Origin: Episyrphus balteatus | Lineage: Eukaryota; Arthropoda; Insecta; Diptera; Syrphidae | Direction: 5' to 3' | DNA: 64,000 nucleotides | Assembly: GCF_945859705.1 (NCBI RefSeq) | Contig: NC_079136.1 | Coordinates: forward strand, 111,434,028 to 111,498,027 | In this document: positions 36,858 to 47,766 of the stretch, one piece after another | Layout: each line of letters opens with the position of its first letter | Numbering within the stretch: the stretch's first letter is position 1 | The notes under the pieces: model-generated | Database searches by the model: none | Told to the model about the DNA's origin: nothing | Seen by the model: only the letters and a program-made list of their open reading frames with translations | Made by a program: the position numbers and the translations under genes

Positions 36858-37504
36858 AGTAATGAACAAACTCAAAACCAGTGATCTACTGGCATCGCAT
36901 AAACTCAATGTTCTCGATAGTCAACAACAGTCGCATCTTCGAAATAGCATTCGATTTTGTAGCAAGGATTTTATTGAAAGTACCAACAGTAGCAGGAGCA
37001 GCAGTAGCCTGAGTACTCTTGCTAGTAATGGTAGTGTCGTTATAATGAACAGTACTGGTCAACCAAATACACAACAGCAAAAGTTATTGAAACAATCCAG
37101 CGACCAGCAGCTACAGCTACAGCAACAGCAACAACAACAATCATCAATAACCGCATCAATGGTTGTTAAAAAGCAAGCACCACAGCACCAACAATCGCAA
37201 AAACAGCAACAACAACAAATCGCAACAAATTCATCAGGAGCAACAGGAGCAGCAACGGTAGGAGTTGCAACAACAGCAGCAACAGTGGCAGCATCAGTAA
37301 CCGGCAATCATCTTGTCGTCCGGGGGAATGGTAAGATCCAGGCACCAATGCAACCTCCACCGACATCAGCCAACAACAACAACGGACAAACAAATGGGAC
37401 AACAATTGGGACGGCACCCGACGCGCGGGCCAAACAGGTGCTAAAGGAAGCTGTCGATGCGGTGGTAAATAGTTTCGCCAAACATACCCAGGGATATGGC
37501 AGAG
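36775..37504 (+). CDS. lft: lowfat (LIX1/LIX1-like family), N-terminal coding exon
   Basis: Lowfat binds the cytoplasmic domains of the cadherins Fat and Dachsous and sets their levels in planar polarity and growth signalling. The exon encodes 243 residues and one extra base. Residues 1-65 are ordered-looking. They are followed by S/T-rich sequence, polyQ tracts (about 111-122 and 139-148), an A/T/V-rich stretch (about 155-178) and N-rich sequence. The last 22 residues, from VLKEAVDAVV to HTQGYGR (222-243), match the start of the LIX1/LIX1L core almost residue for residue. The frame runs into a good donor, AGAG|GTGAGT at 37505, in phase 1. An acceptor TTTATTTTCAG ends at 36581, so 36582-36774 would be 5' UTR. 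The core exons that must follow were not seen by 64000, implying an intron over 26 kb or core exons that I missed. The start at 36775 is the first ATG in frame; M30 is an alternative. Confidence 0.85.
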
Positions 37505-39477
37505 GTGAGTCTTGTTTTACTTTAAATTACTTTCTACATCAAGCAATTGAATGCTACTCGAACAAGTACTATACACCGCGCACGCCGTAGTTTAGGATTA
37601 TTGTTTTTTAGATTTTTTTTCCTCTTTTCTAATGTGACTACTTACTGGTACATCATTGTGAGAATGAATTTGAATGTAGTTAAACTATAATTAAGATATT
37701 CATGGATCTATCTCAGTTGGTATTTAGCAGTGATCCCTAAAATTAAAAACTGTGACATAATCTTGAACTTATAGGGTGTTTCTAACTGGTAAATTTAAAT
37801 ATTTAAGTTTGTTTAAACTAAGCCCAATTTGAAAATTATAACTTTTGAGATTTATTACAGAAGTTTTAAAAATATCCATAGTTTTTGAAGAAAAGTATCT
37901 TGTTATCTTTTTCTTTTAGTAAGAAATTTTTTTGTCATTGCACTAAAACATCTGAAGTGACACAGAAGAGTCGCCTTGGTTATTAATTCAGCTTTCAGGT
38001 TTGGTCAGATTGGTCATTTATTACTGAAGATATTACTCAAGCCCGAATACTAAGTATACTTAGAAAAACAACGACAAAAAAACTTTGAAAAATCATATCT
38101 CAAAAATCTGTCCATAAACATTTTTTTAAGATAAGATATTCGAGTTTTCGGGGTTAAGGTTTAAATCTAGGTATACGAAAAACATAACAGCGCTTGGTCC
38201 AAAAAGTCAAATAGAAATAGAAAAAAATTAAATTTGTGTTTCAAAGGAAAAAACAACATCGCAAAGCCATTTGAGCTCCACAACAAGTATGCAATTTAAT
38301 TTCTTTTATTTAGATGTATTTTTAGAAAAAATATTTTCAAAATCGTTAGAGCAGTTTTTTTTTTAAATATTTTTTTTTTAAATAATTTCTTGGAAAACAA
38401 ATTTTAAAAAATTGGTAGGTTAGGTACGTCACTTTGTAGCAATTTAATCGATCAAAAATCTCAATTTCAAAAAAAAAATTAAATTTTTTTTTTCGAAAAT
38501 TTGATTTCTCCAAAAAAGAATTTTAACCTAAAAAATATTTTTTTGAAAATTTTAATCTTGGCTTATATTTGAACTGTATTAATGCTCTTGTATAAATCGA
38601 ATGATTAGTTAAGGAGAAAATCGGACTTTAGAAAACGATTCTTTGGCATGCACCGTTCAAAATGATTTTCTAAAAAATTAATATTAATTTAAAGATAAAC
38701 CTAAAAAGTCTTATTTGGATTTTTTTTAACAAAACCGGAGGAGCCGTTTTTGAGAAAATTAAAACTCTTCCAAAATTAGTATATGACAGGAACCAAGAAT
38801 CCTTCTGTACCTACCATCAAGTTTAAGCTTTAGCTGCTTATACAGACCGACAGACAAACTGACAGACATACTGACAGACAGATAGACTGACAGACACACG
38901 TGCTTTCGCCTTCTCTAACATAGTAATTTCATGTTTGATTGTTATCTCACTTTGTTTGTACGAATTAATTATAATTTAGTAAAAAATAAGCTATTGAATT
39001 TTTTATTACTAATATCAAGTTAAACAAATAGGACAAAATTATTAAAATCCTCTTGGGAGATTTTATGAAATTTGTTTGATGAAAATTAAAAAGTATTCAA
39101 TTAAGTTTAAATGGTAATGAAATCTTATATAAATAGAACTAAAAGTTCCATGACGTTCATGCAAAAGCAGTTCGTCGCTTCCCAAATCAAATTAGTAATA
39201 AGTAATTAATACCACCTATAGTATGACAGATAAGATTTTATTGCTCCAAAAAAACAGACCAGTTGCTTATAGAAAGAATCGAATACCAATACCAACCAAA
39301 GGAAGATTCGCTTTTCTCTTACTTTTGAGACTTTTTCCCGTCGTTTCATATTTTTACTATAGTTTTTTTTTTTTTTTAGAGATTTCTGAGACGAAAATTT
39401 TTTGGATTCAATTTCTCAGTTCTCTTTCTTTAATTTTTTTGTTTGTTATTGTTTTGATGTTTGTATTTTGGTGTGTG
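37505..39477 (+). other. First part of the lft intron, no gene seen
   Basis: It starts with the donor GTGAGT. The remainder is AT-rich. A degenerate CAGA repeat lies at 38846-38897. A chance frame of 87 codons (39223-39486) is F/L-rich. Confidence 0.5.
38846..38897. repeat. Degenerate (CAGA)n microsatellite
   Basis: About a dozen CAGA/CTGA-type tetramers (ACCGACAGACAAACTGACAG and onward), a class common in fly introns. Confidence 0.8.
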
Positions 39478-39481
39478 CACT

Positions 39482-39704
39482 TGTAGTAGCTTCGGATGAA
39501 AGGAAACTACTTCTTTGAATTCTTAAATAGAACTGATTTAATTTTATTTTTTAAGCACTATTTATATCAAAAAGTTTGTTTACATTCGATAAACAAACTT
39601 TGCACAGAATAGGTGATTAATATAAAATTTGTTCTTAAAGTAAAATAATATTTGAAAATGATTTTAAAACTAAGTGGATTTTATGAATTTCATGAATCGC
39701 CACA
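39482..39704 (-). repeat. 3' LTR of the Ty3/gypsy element
   Basis: Read on the element's strand it begins TGTGGCGATTCATGA (39704 downward) and ends GCTACTACA (39482). It is nearly identical to the 5' LTR from AATCACC to the end, but has an unrelated AT-rich segment of about 65 bp in U3 where the 5' LTR carries an inverted copy of its own end. Confidence 0.85.
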
Positions 39705-39717
39705 GTACTCGCCCTCT
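39705..39717 (-). promoter_or_regulatory. Polypurine tract
   Basis: AGAGGGCGAGTAC on the element's strand directly abuts the 3' LTR and overlaps the pol stop codon. It is the expected plus-strand primer. It is short and interrupted by C and T. Confidence 0.55.
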
Positions 39718-42700
39718 AGTGACAACGATATCTGTCTGGAATATGGACATGTCTACCGCTTCTTGTAGTCTGAGTGGTTGGTATCTGAGGTGGAGTAGGT
39801 GTTAGATTTCTTTCTTCGATTTGGTGTTGATCATTTAAAAGAAATGCTGGTTTAAGGCGATCAATGGAGATGTTTTTCTGATGTCCTTTGATTTCTAGTG
39901 TAAAGTATTTGCTTGTTTTTGATTTCACTAGATATGGGCCATCATAAGGTTGTTGTAGTGGTTTTTTTACTGCATCGTTACGAACAAAAACATGACTTGA
40001 ATGTTGAAGGTTCTTATCGATGAAAATTTTGGTTGAACCATGACGTTCAGGTTGAATAGGCTTAATATTTTGCATATTATCTCGAAATTTGTTGAGAAAA
40101 TCATGGCTTGATGAAGAGTCAGTTGCAATAAACATATCGCCTGGGAATCTCAATGTTGTTCCATAGACAAGTTCAGCTAAAGTTGCTTTAAAGTCTTCTT
40201 GCAGGGATGATCTTAGGCCGAGCAGAACAATTGGGAGTCTGGCAACCCAATCTTCTGTTTCATGGCATTTGATTGCTGCCTTCAGAGTCCGGTGGAATCG
40301 TTCTATCATTCCATTTGCCTGGGGATGATAAGGCGATGAACGGTGTCTCTTGATGCCCAGAAGTTTTGACAGCTCATTGAAAAGAGAGGATTCAAACTGT
40401 CTTCCTTGGTCCGTCATGATTTCTTTAGGGATTCCAAACCTGGAAATCCATCCAGAAAGAAATGCTGTTGCCACTGTTTCGGCGGTGATGTCTGGTATTG
40501 GAATAACTTCTGGCCATCTTGTGAAACGATCAATACAGGTTAGGGCATACGAGTTTCCGGCTGAGTATGGTAAGGGTCCAATAAGATCAAGATGAACATG
40601 ATGAAATCTTTCTTCGGGAGGTGAAAAATTTGCAATTGGAGATCGGATATGATGTTGAATCTTGCTTTTTTGGCAGCTTAGGCACGTTTGAGACCATTTG
40701 CGACAATCCTTCTTCAAGTCAGGCCATATGTATCGTTCTTTAATCATCTGGGTAGTTTTCTTAACACTGGGATGTGACATGTTGTGGATTGTATTGAAAA
40801 CTTGACGTCGTAGATCTGATGGAATGTATGGTCGTGCTTTGCCTGTTGAAATATCACAAAAGATTTGGTGATTTGTATCTGGTAGAGTGATTTGCTTCAA
40901 CTGAAGAGACGAAGAAGTAGAGTTGAGGAGGTTCTTGAGTTCTTCATCGGTTTGTTGCTTATGAGACACATCATTGTAATCGATTGAGGATGGTGAAGAA
41001 ATGGCGTTTAGTCTGGATAAAGCATCAGCGACTACGTTGTCTTTGCCGCTGATGTGAACTATATCAGTTGTAAACTGTCCGATGAAGTCCAAATGTCTAA
41101 GTTGACGAGGGCTTGATTTCTCTGGCTTTTGTTGAAAAGCGAAAGTAAGAGGTTTGTGGTCAGTGTAGAGAACGAACTTTCTTCCTTCCACAATATGCTG
41201 GAAATGCTTGATTGCCATGTAAGCACTTAGCAGCTCTCGGTCATAGGCACTATATTTGCTTTGTGTAGGTGAAAACTTTTTTGAAAAGAAGCCAAGAGGT
41301 TGCCAATGGTTAGAGACAAGCTGTTGAACAACTGCACCTGCAGCAGTATCGGATGCATCTGTCATGATTGACAATGGAGCGTCAGTATCTGGATGTGCTA
41401 GGAGAGTTGAGTTGGCTAGAGCTTCTTTACAGGCTTGGAAAGCATTTTCTAGTTCGGCCGTCCAATTGATAGGTGTGTTATCATTTTTCTTGTTGCCACA
41501 TGGATATGCATGAAGTGGAGCTTGGATTTGAGCAGCATTTGGAATAAAACGTCTGTAGAAGTTAAGCATGCCCAAAAATCTTCGGAGCTCTTGGACTGTT
41601 GATGGTTTCTTGAATGACATGATTGTTTCAACTTTGGATGGCAATGGTTTGACGCCTTCTTCAGTGACAAGATAACCCAAGAAGCTTACGGATGATGACT
41701 GGAAAGTGCATTTGGAAGGATTGATGGTAAGACCAAATTCTCGAAAACGTTGGAAAAGCTGTTTCAGATGTTGGTGGTGCTCTTCAGATGAATTTGATGC
41801 GATTAGGAAGTCATCAATGTAAGGAAAACAGAAATCAAGGCCTCTGGTCACTTCATGAACGAATCGTTGAAAAGTTTGTGCAGCGTTGCACAGACCAAAA
41901 GTCATCACCATGAACTCGAACAGTCCAAAAGGAGTGATGATAGCTGTTTTTGGGATATCTTCTGGTTCTACAGGGATCTGATGGTAGGCACGAGTCAGAT
42001 CTATGACGCTGAAGACTTTCTTACCCTTCAGATGATGAGCAAAATCTCCAATTGGAGGCATGGGATAGCGATCTGAGATGGTTATCGCATTGAGTCTTCT
42101 ATAGTCGCCACATGGACGCCAGTCACCATTTTTTTTCTTGACCATGTGAAGAGGACTCGCCCAGCTGCTCTTTGATGGTCGACAAATCCCTTGGTTGATC
42201 ATGAACTCAAATTCTTGTTTGGCTGTCTTTAGCTGTTCTGGAGATAGACGCCTTGCTTTTGAAAACACAGGAGGTCCTTTTGTTTGGATGTGGTGTGTCA
42301 CATTGTGCTTGGTTTTAGCCAACAGATTCGTCTTGGTGATGTCTTGAAATTCATTCAATAAATCGTAAATGAATGAGGACGGATTTATTGTTTGGATGTT
42401 TGCGGCACTTGAAGATGTTGTTGCGCCAAAGCCATGTGTTTGAAGACTTGTTTTACGATCAATTAGTTTCTTATTTTTGACATCAACTAATAGATCGAAA
42501 AAGGAGAGGAAATCGGAACCAATGATTGGCTCGGTGACTTGGGCAATGATGAAAGGCCATGTGAAGTTTCTTCGAAGACCAAGGTTGAGGGACATCAAAC
42601 GCTCTCCATAAGTTGGAATTTCAGTGCCATTTGCTGCATAGAGAACACGGTTCGATTGATTGTTCCGCTTTTCTATGCTTGATGGTGGAATGACGGAAAT

Positions 42701-42883
42701 TGTGGCTCCAGTGTCAATGAGAAAACATTTATTTGAAGATTTCTCATTGACATAAAGGCGACTTATGGTGTCTGCGGGCTGGCTAGTCGCTGATTGCTGT
42801 CCGCAAATTAGTTTCCCGTCTGAAACTGGCAAGGTTCTTGGCACTTTCTTGCTTGTTTGCCAAATCGACGGTGGTAGTAGCAC
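39716..42883 (-). CDS. pol: Pol polyprotein: protease, reverse transcriptase, RNase H, integrase
   Basis: A single open frame of 1055 codons with no lesion. Aspartic protease: FLIDTGA at residues 54-60. Reverse transcriptase: about 200-450, with FSVIDL (catalytic D295) and YIDD at 355-358. RNase H: MTDAS (D509), YDRE (E550) and YTDHK (D575). Integrase: zinc finger with H700, H704, C734 and C737, then the D-D-E core at D766 (HLDLIG), D825 (MTDQG) and E861 (MIERFH). The C-terminal part contains the basic and hydrophobic segment seen in CsRn1-type elements; no chromodomain was recognised. The first codon of the frame is GTG inside the end of gag and the two frames overlap by 76 bases, so Pol is most likely made by -1 ribosomal frameshifting as Gag-Pol. 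The order protease-RT-RNase H-integrase is that of Ty3/gypsy. Confidence 0.93.
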   Translation of the reverse strand: MLLPPSIWQTSKKVPRTLPVSDGKLICGQQSATSQPADTISRLYVNEKSSNKCFLIDTGATISVIPPSSIEKRNNQSNRVLYAANGTEIPTYGERLMSLNLGLRRNFTWPFIIAQVTEPIIGSDFLSFFDLLVDVKNKKLIDRKTSLQTHGFGATTSSSAANIQTINPSSFIYDLLNEFQDITKTNLLAKTKHNVTHHIQTKGPPVFSKARRLSPEQLKTAKQEFEFMINQGICRPSKSSWASPLHMVKKKNGDWRPCGDYRRLNAITISDRYPMPPIGDFAHHLKGKKVFSVIDLTRAYHQIPVEPEDIPKTAIITPFGLFEFMVMTFGLCNAAQTFQRFVHEVTRGLDFCFPYIDDFLIASNSSEEHHQHLKQLFQRFREFGLTINPSKCTFQSSSVSFLGYLVTEEGVKPLPSKVETIMSFKKPSTVQELRRFLGMLNFYRRFIPNAAQIQAPLHAYPCGNKKNDNTPINWTAELENAFQACKEALANSTLLAHPDTDAPLSIMTDASDTAAGAVVQQLVSNHWQPLGFFSKKFSPTQSKYSAYDRELLSAYMAIKHFQHIVEGRKFVLYTDHKPLTFAFQQKPEKSSPRQLRHLDFIGQFTTDIVHISGKDNVVADALSRLNAISSPSSIDYNDVSHKQQTDEELKNLLNSTSSSLQLKQITLPDTNHQIFCDISTGKARPYIPSDLRRQVFNTIHNMSHPSVKKTTQMIKERYIWPDLKKDCRKWSQTCLSCQKSKIQHHIRSPIANFSPPEERFHHVHLDLIGPLPYSAGNSYALTCIDRFTRWPEVIPIPDITAETVATAFLSGWISRFGIPKEIMTDQGRQFESSLFNELSKLLGIKRHRSSPYHPQANGMIERFHRTLKAAIKCHETEDWVARLPIVLLGLRSSLQEDFKATLAELVYGTTLRFPGDMFIATDSSSSHDFLNKFRDNMQNIKPIQPERHGSTKIFIDKNLQHSSHVFVRNDAVKKPLQQPYDGPYLVKSKTSKYFTLEIKGHQKNISIDRLKPAFLLNDQHQIEERNLTPTPPQIPTTQTTRSGRHVHIPDRYRCH

Positions 42884-43572
42884 ATTTTTTGATTTCTTGA
42901 CTTTGATTTATTCCGGATAAAATTTTTGGAACGTGAAGAGCTTCGGCTTCTGGATACTTTAAGTTGCTCAATATCCTTTTGAAGAGAAGCAATCTGATTT
43001 TTTAACTCAGAAATTTCAGAAACATTGGAGGGCTTTGAGACAGAAGCAACATCTGAATTGGAATAAACGTCAGAAATTTTATCTGCCATTTCTGCCAAAG
43101 TCTTGAGTTCTTGGTTGGCACTACACGACAGGATGGACTGGGTGGTGTTCGGGAGCTGCTTCATCCATAAGGTTCTGAGGATGTCTTCAGAAATAGTGGA
43201 TGACGCAAGCTCTCTCATCTTAGAAAGCAGCTGAGTTGGTCGTCTTCCATCGAGAGTAATGCCACTGAGAAGGGTCTGGAGTCTTTTCTGCTCAGATTCT
43301 TGAAACGCTGCTAGAAGTCGATTCTTCAGACCATTGTATTTTTCTGTAGCAGGAGGGCTGGTGACTACATCTCGAACTTCGGTCAGGACATCTGCTTCAA
43401 GGTTTCCAACAAGAGTGAAATACTTTGTGACATCAGATGTGATTGCACTGGTGTGGAACTGGGCTTCAAGCTGGAGGAACCACAGGTCAGGGCTCCGCTT
43501 CCAGAATGGTGGCACTTTGATGGAAACTCTGCCAATAACCTCTTCTTGGACCTTGTCTACGGTGTCAGGCAT
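42808..43572 (-). CDS. gag: Gag polyprotein with CHCC motif
   Basis: The first in-frame ATG is at 43572 (the frame is open further upstream, but only a GTG is there), giving 254 residues. The N-terminal half has the capsid-like fold signature FWKRSPDLWFLQLEAQF and the YNGLKNRLLAAFQESEQKR helix typical of insect Ty3/gypsy Gag. A predicted coiled coil (ELKNQIASLQKDIEQLK) and an SR/K-rich basic stretch follow. Near the end, CYYHRRFGKQARKCQEPC has the order C-x2-H-x9-C-x3-C, the unusual CHCC knuckle described for the CsRn1 group instead of CCHC. It stops 76 bases into the pol frame. It acts as the particle structural protein. Confidence 0.85.
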   Translation of the reverse strand: MPDTVDKVQEEVIGRVSIKVPPFWKRSPDLWFLQLEAQFHTSAITSDVTKYFTLVGNLEADVLTEVRDVVTSPPATEKYNGLKNRLLAAFQESEQKRLQTLLSGITLDGRRPTQLLSKMRELASSTISEDILRTLWMKQLPNTTQSILSCSANQELKTLAEMADKISDVYSNSDVASVSKPSNVSEISELKNQIASLQKDIEQLKVSRSRSSSRSKNFIRNKSKSRNQKMCYYHRRFGKQARKCQEPCQFQTGN

Positions 43573-43606
43573 TGTGTTGGTGTCAACTGTCGTATGGGTT
43601 AATGAT

Positions 43607-43736
43607 GGCACCTTACCGTTGGTCGGGGGATACCTTCTTAACTGTGTGTGAATGTTTTGTGTGAGGCACCTTACCGTGGGTCGGGGGATACCTTGTAAAT
43701 TGAGTGTGGTACCTTACCGTTGGTCGGGGGATACCT
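43607..43736 (-). repeat. Three copies of a 28-bp repeat in the element's 5' leader
   Basis: On the plus strand, CACCTTACCGTTGGTCGGGG followed by GATACCT recurs at about 43607-43635, 43665-43693 and 43708-43736 with one or two changes. The copies lie between the primer site and gag, the usual place for packaging or translation signals, so a function in the leader RNA is possible. Confidence 0.85.
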
Positions 43737-43750
43737 ATTAGAGTGTTTAC

Positions 43751-43762
43751 TCGGGGTCACCA
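43751..43762 (-). promoter_or_regulatory. Primer binding site for tRNA-Trp
   Basis: TGGTGACCCCGA on the element's strand begins one base after the 5' LTR. It is complementary to the 3' end of insect tRNA-Trp (TCGGGGTCACCA), the primer described for CsRn1-type elements. Confidence 0.8.
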
Positions 43763-43763
43763 A

Positions 43764-43990
43764 TGTAGTAGCTTCGGATGAAAGGAAACTACTTCTTTGA
43801 ATTCTTAAATAGAACTGATTTAATTTTATTTTTTAAGCACTATTTATATCAAAAAGTTTGTTTACATTCGATAAACAAACTTTGCACAGAATAGGTGATT
43901 AATATAAAATTAAATCAGTTCTATTAAAGAATTCAAAGAAGTAGTTTTTATTCATCCGAAGCTACTACATTGGAATCATGAATCGCCACA
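43764..43990 (-). repeat. 5' LTR, carrying a 66-bp inverted copy of its own end
   Basis: On the plus strand 43764-43829 and 43904-43969 are inverted copies, 62 of 66 positions matching. In the 3' LTR the second arm is absent. On the element's strand the U3 insert starts CCAATGTAGTAGC, the same string found across the primer-site/LTR border of the other strand. Confidence 0.88.
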
Positions 43991-43994
43991 CACT

Positions 43995-46900
43995 TATAAA
44001 AATGCTAAAAACATGAAAAATTTAAAGAAAACGTTATTATTTTAAGCTTGCTTCACGAAATAACTTATTTTGAAATAATTTTGTATCACAATTTAATATT
44101 TGAAGAAAAGTTGCAATTGTGTTGAGTTACAGTTGAAGTGTTGAATTTGAAAAAAAAAAATCGGATTCATGTGAGAAACTTGTTCCACAAAATTATTTTG
44201 CTCCCTTTCAAAATGACATTGAGCCCTCAGATATTTTTTCTTGGTGGGACGCGCCTATTGTATCTTATTGAGTAATTATAAAAATAAACTGAAACTGAAC
44301 TGTAACTACAAATCCAAACTTACTTTAAAATGGGTGAATCTTTCTTATTGACCCTTCACAATAAGCCGTTTTTTTAATTATACCTACATTTGCCGTTGCA
44401 ATAGTTTTCCATCTACCTCCTTCTTATTTATAGTAAAGAGAAAATACATGCATTGAAACTGTCCTATCTTAATTCTCGCAACAACTTTTATTCAAAATTT
44501 ATGGTCAGCGTTTTTTTTTTGTGAAATCTCACGCACAGAAATTCACTTAGTAGGTTCATACCATAGCAAAACTGTTTTACAATTATGATCACTAGATGGT
44601 GCTACTTGCATTCCTTGACATTTATTTTCAAAGAGTAAATTTTCATACCCAAACGCGGCAAAAGAAATATAACTTCAAAAATTACAACCAAAGGACTAAA
44701 AACTGTGTTTTCTATTTAATTCAAATTTTGCATTGATTTTGGAACACCCTTTATTTATCATCTAAGCCATTAGATATCAGCCATTACTAATTTTGTAATA
44801 ACCGACGAGATTATAATTTTCTTTTGCACACGTATAGCAAAAGAGGCGAATTTCTTTTTGCAATAATGATGGTAATTGATAGGTGTGAATAAAATAAACT
44901 CCTTCTTGAAGAAGCGCAATAATAAATTACAGGCTTTAAGTGTGTCAAAATTATTTTCCTAAAATTACTGTTAGGCAGCAATAAGTGTATTGACTTCACA
45001 TGCAAAATTCCTTTTCATATCTAAAGACTACCAAGCCAGCTTTGTGTTAAAGAAACAAAAGAATGCAACCACTTATCACTAGATACATCTTAAGTTTCTC
45101 CATCTAAAAATATCAGACACAAAACGTCTGAGGTCTCTGCAAAAAGAGCAAAAAAAACTAATCTCCTGAAAAATTCGTTGTCTTACGGTTAAAAATGATT
45201 TATTTATATTTTTCGACACTTGTTGTCAATTTATCAAACAAAATTATGTGCATACACCTAAACTGTGTTGACCGCTTTTTCTTTCTTTCACAAATATTAT
45301 GCGGAGCTCCTTTTCCCCAATTCTATACTCCTCTATTTTTTGCAGCACACACGTCTTTAGCTTGATGTAGGTCGTCGACATATAGTGAGAAATGAAGATG
45401 AAGGTAGGTAAATGCAAAAAAAACATATCAGCACATCACATTGACTAGCTAGCAGCATCCAGCAAGCTTAGCGAACTGGAAACATAAGTAGATATAATTT
45501 TGACAAACTAAAAATGAACACCTCCAATTTCTTGCATTGTCATGTCGTCTGTGAATACGAAAAAAGCAAAATATATAATTCCTTTCTACAATCCAGGGAA
45601 CTAAGTTGCTTTTTTTGACAAAACAACGTAACTCATTGCAAATATAATTTTTTTGAGATTTAATGCTTATTAACTTTGCCATTTTTAATTGATACAACTA
45701 CTACAAGATATTGTCACTTCTTTTCATGAAAATGATTTTTTAAATATAAACTTTCTTAAAACTTAATTTAAAATCACTGAATCAAATAATTTTGTTTTTC
45801 AATCTACCGTTACATGATATATTATTGTATTGCATTTCCAACACTACCTTCCATACTATTACTTTCATTCGAATGCATTTATTTGTTGTATAATCTCCTC
45901 CTCACAATCCCAAACTTTAGTGCAACTACAACTTTCTTAATTATCGAATAAATCTTAAGCCTTGAGCCTGCACACCAAAAATAATTACCAAAGATAGCAC
46001 CAGTCAGATAGATAGAGATGAAGAGGATCAAAATTGACTGAAAAAAGAGAGAGCGATAGGGAGAGAGACGTACCAAAATGGCAAATGTGGGATTGGCGTT
46101 TAAATTGATTAATCATGTTTTTTTGTTAGTTTCATTTGTCTGCCGACACAGAGAAAGATTCAAATTGAAATGAAAAGAATTATTACCACTAGGATATTTT
46201 TCTTTTTTTCTTTTAGAATGTCACTTTATGGATTTATATATTAGGGTGTCCCTTATTTGGAAGATTGTTGAATTTTAATGCGGACATTAGTTAAAAGATC
46301 CTATAATGAGTCCATATCATTCTAGTAACTCGATTCGACTTAATTTCTAACTTTATCATAAAAATTTTACACAAAATGCAGGTAGTTTTCGAAAGTTTCA
46401 CTTAGAATTAAAATGAATTATACATATATTCATTTCTTCAAAGATATTTCTTTGGTAATTATGTAACTAGTCAAATAATTTTTTTCATAAATAAAATTGA
46501 TAGTCCAAACATATTTGCCAAGTTTAAAATTTGATAATGCCTTTTAGAATTTCAACAAATTTTGAAGTAAAATTTGTATAAAAAAGTTTAAAATTAAGTC
46601 GAGCAAAGTTAATATAAAAAAAACTTGTGATTTGTATATTTTTTAAATTGAGTTTAAAAAAAACCTTAAAGTAAGGAACACTCTAATATGTATAAAAATA
46701 TATTTATATACAAACCTCCTTTGTCCAATGTGTGTCCATTTCACTTATTTATTTTGCTTAAATTAGTGAAGAACTGCTTTTTTATGCACAACTTTGCGAA
46801 AGTGGAACAAAAACGAAAGAGCTGAGCAGCGAACGCGTTTTTCTTGGCAGTTTGAGGAGTGTGTGGTTGGATGGTTGGTGCGATGCAAGGCGAGTTTAGT

Positions 46901-47766
46901 GTCTTCCTGCAATGGATAACTGTAAAGGAAGACATACAGAACAACAAAAAAAGAGTTTTTGCGTGCGCGCATTTTTCTCGCGCACATGGAATCTGTATTT
47001 TTTGTTTTGTTTTTGTATATTTTTTTTTTGTGGTGAGTGGCTTTGACTTAAACATATTGTCGGCTGATTGCCAAGTGAAAAATTGACTTTTTAATTGAAT
47101 ATTCTCATTATATGCCGATGCATGTCAGTTAGTTCTTTTTTTAAAATTCTTTCTCTTGTGTTGAGAATTTTTTTTGCATGCGTTGGACGATCACATGACT
47201 GACGGACGGGAGGAGAATAAAGTACATAACAAAAAAAAATCTCTTCCAAAAAATCATTTTCAGTTTTCATTAATTTTTTACTCAATTTTCTTTGTGGAAG
47301 TTTTTTTTTGTACCCTTCTCATATTTTGGCTTTTACAGAAAAAAAAGTCCAGCAAATATGTGATGCTGGTTACTGGGTACTGCGTTTTGTTGTGGGTATG
47401 TAAAAAAAACTATGGAGTCATTTATTTTTGGGAAGTTTTCTGGATATTTTTTTTTGTTGAATTCAAAATTGTCTTGCAATACGCAATGTCTGGACATGAT
47501 GACAACTTCGATATGTGTGGAATGCAGTGGCGCACATAATAAACACGTGTGGGTTTTAAGTGAATTTTGATTGGATATTCTTTTTTTTTTTCTTTTGAAC
47601 TCGTTGTGTGTTCTGAAAGGATACTACCTATACAATTTTTATAAAAGATTCTTCAAAATTGAACCTTTTAATAGCTACAATTTGCCAAAAACTATTTTGT
47701 TTACCTAGTTCAATTGCAATTCTTTACAAACAGAACATAAACATTTAATTACTTATCTGACAATTA
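43995..47766. other. AT-rich stretch within the presumed lft intron, no gene seen
   Basis: Short frames on both strands (for example 45449-45697 and 46741-47055 on minus, 47174-47539 on plus) show no domain and are rich in K, F and C. A less AT-rich block near 46740-47230 contains GCGCACATGG and CACACAC-like motifs and might be regulatory. Nothing more can be supported. Confidence 0.4.

Larger units (their letters stand above)
39482..43990 (-). mobile_element. Ty3/gypsy LTR retrotransposon, CsRn1-like, full length
   Basis: A 4509-bp element inserted in the lft intron in opposite orientation to lft. It has a 4-bp target duplication CACT (39478-39481 and 43991-43994), LTRs of 223 and 227 bp, a tRNA-Trp primer site, gag and pol with a -1 frame relation, and a purine tract before the 3' LTR. 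There is no env-like frame. The tRNA-Trp primer and the CHCC Gag motif are traits described for the CsRn1 clade (CsRn1, Kabuki). Open frames and an exact target duplication suggest a rather recent insertion. Confidence 0.9.

Noticed and set aside
37284..37310. CAG/CAA-rich tract as an independent microsatellite
   Set aside because: It is part of the repetitive coding sequence of the lft exon and is read in frame.
40350..40595. Plus-strand frames across the retrotransposon (also 41855-42076 and 43334-43651)
   Set aside because: They are antisense shadows of pol and gag.
46741..47539. Several overlapping frames of 64-121 codons
   Set aside because: Low-complexity K/F/C-rich translations on both strands, no domain and no consistent splice pattern.
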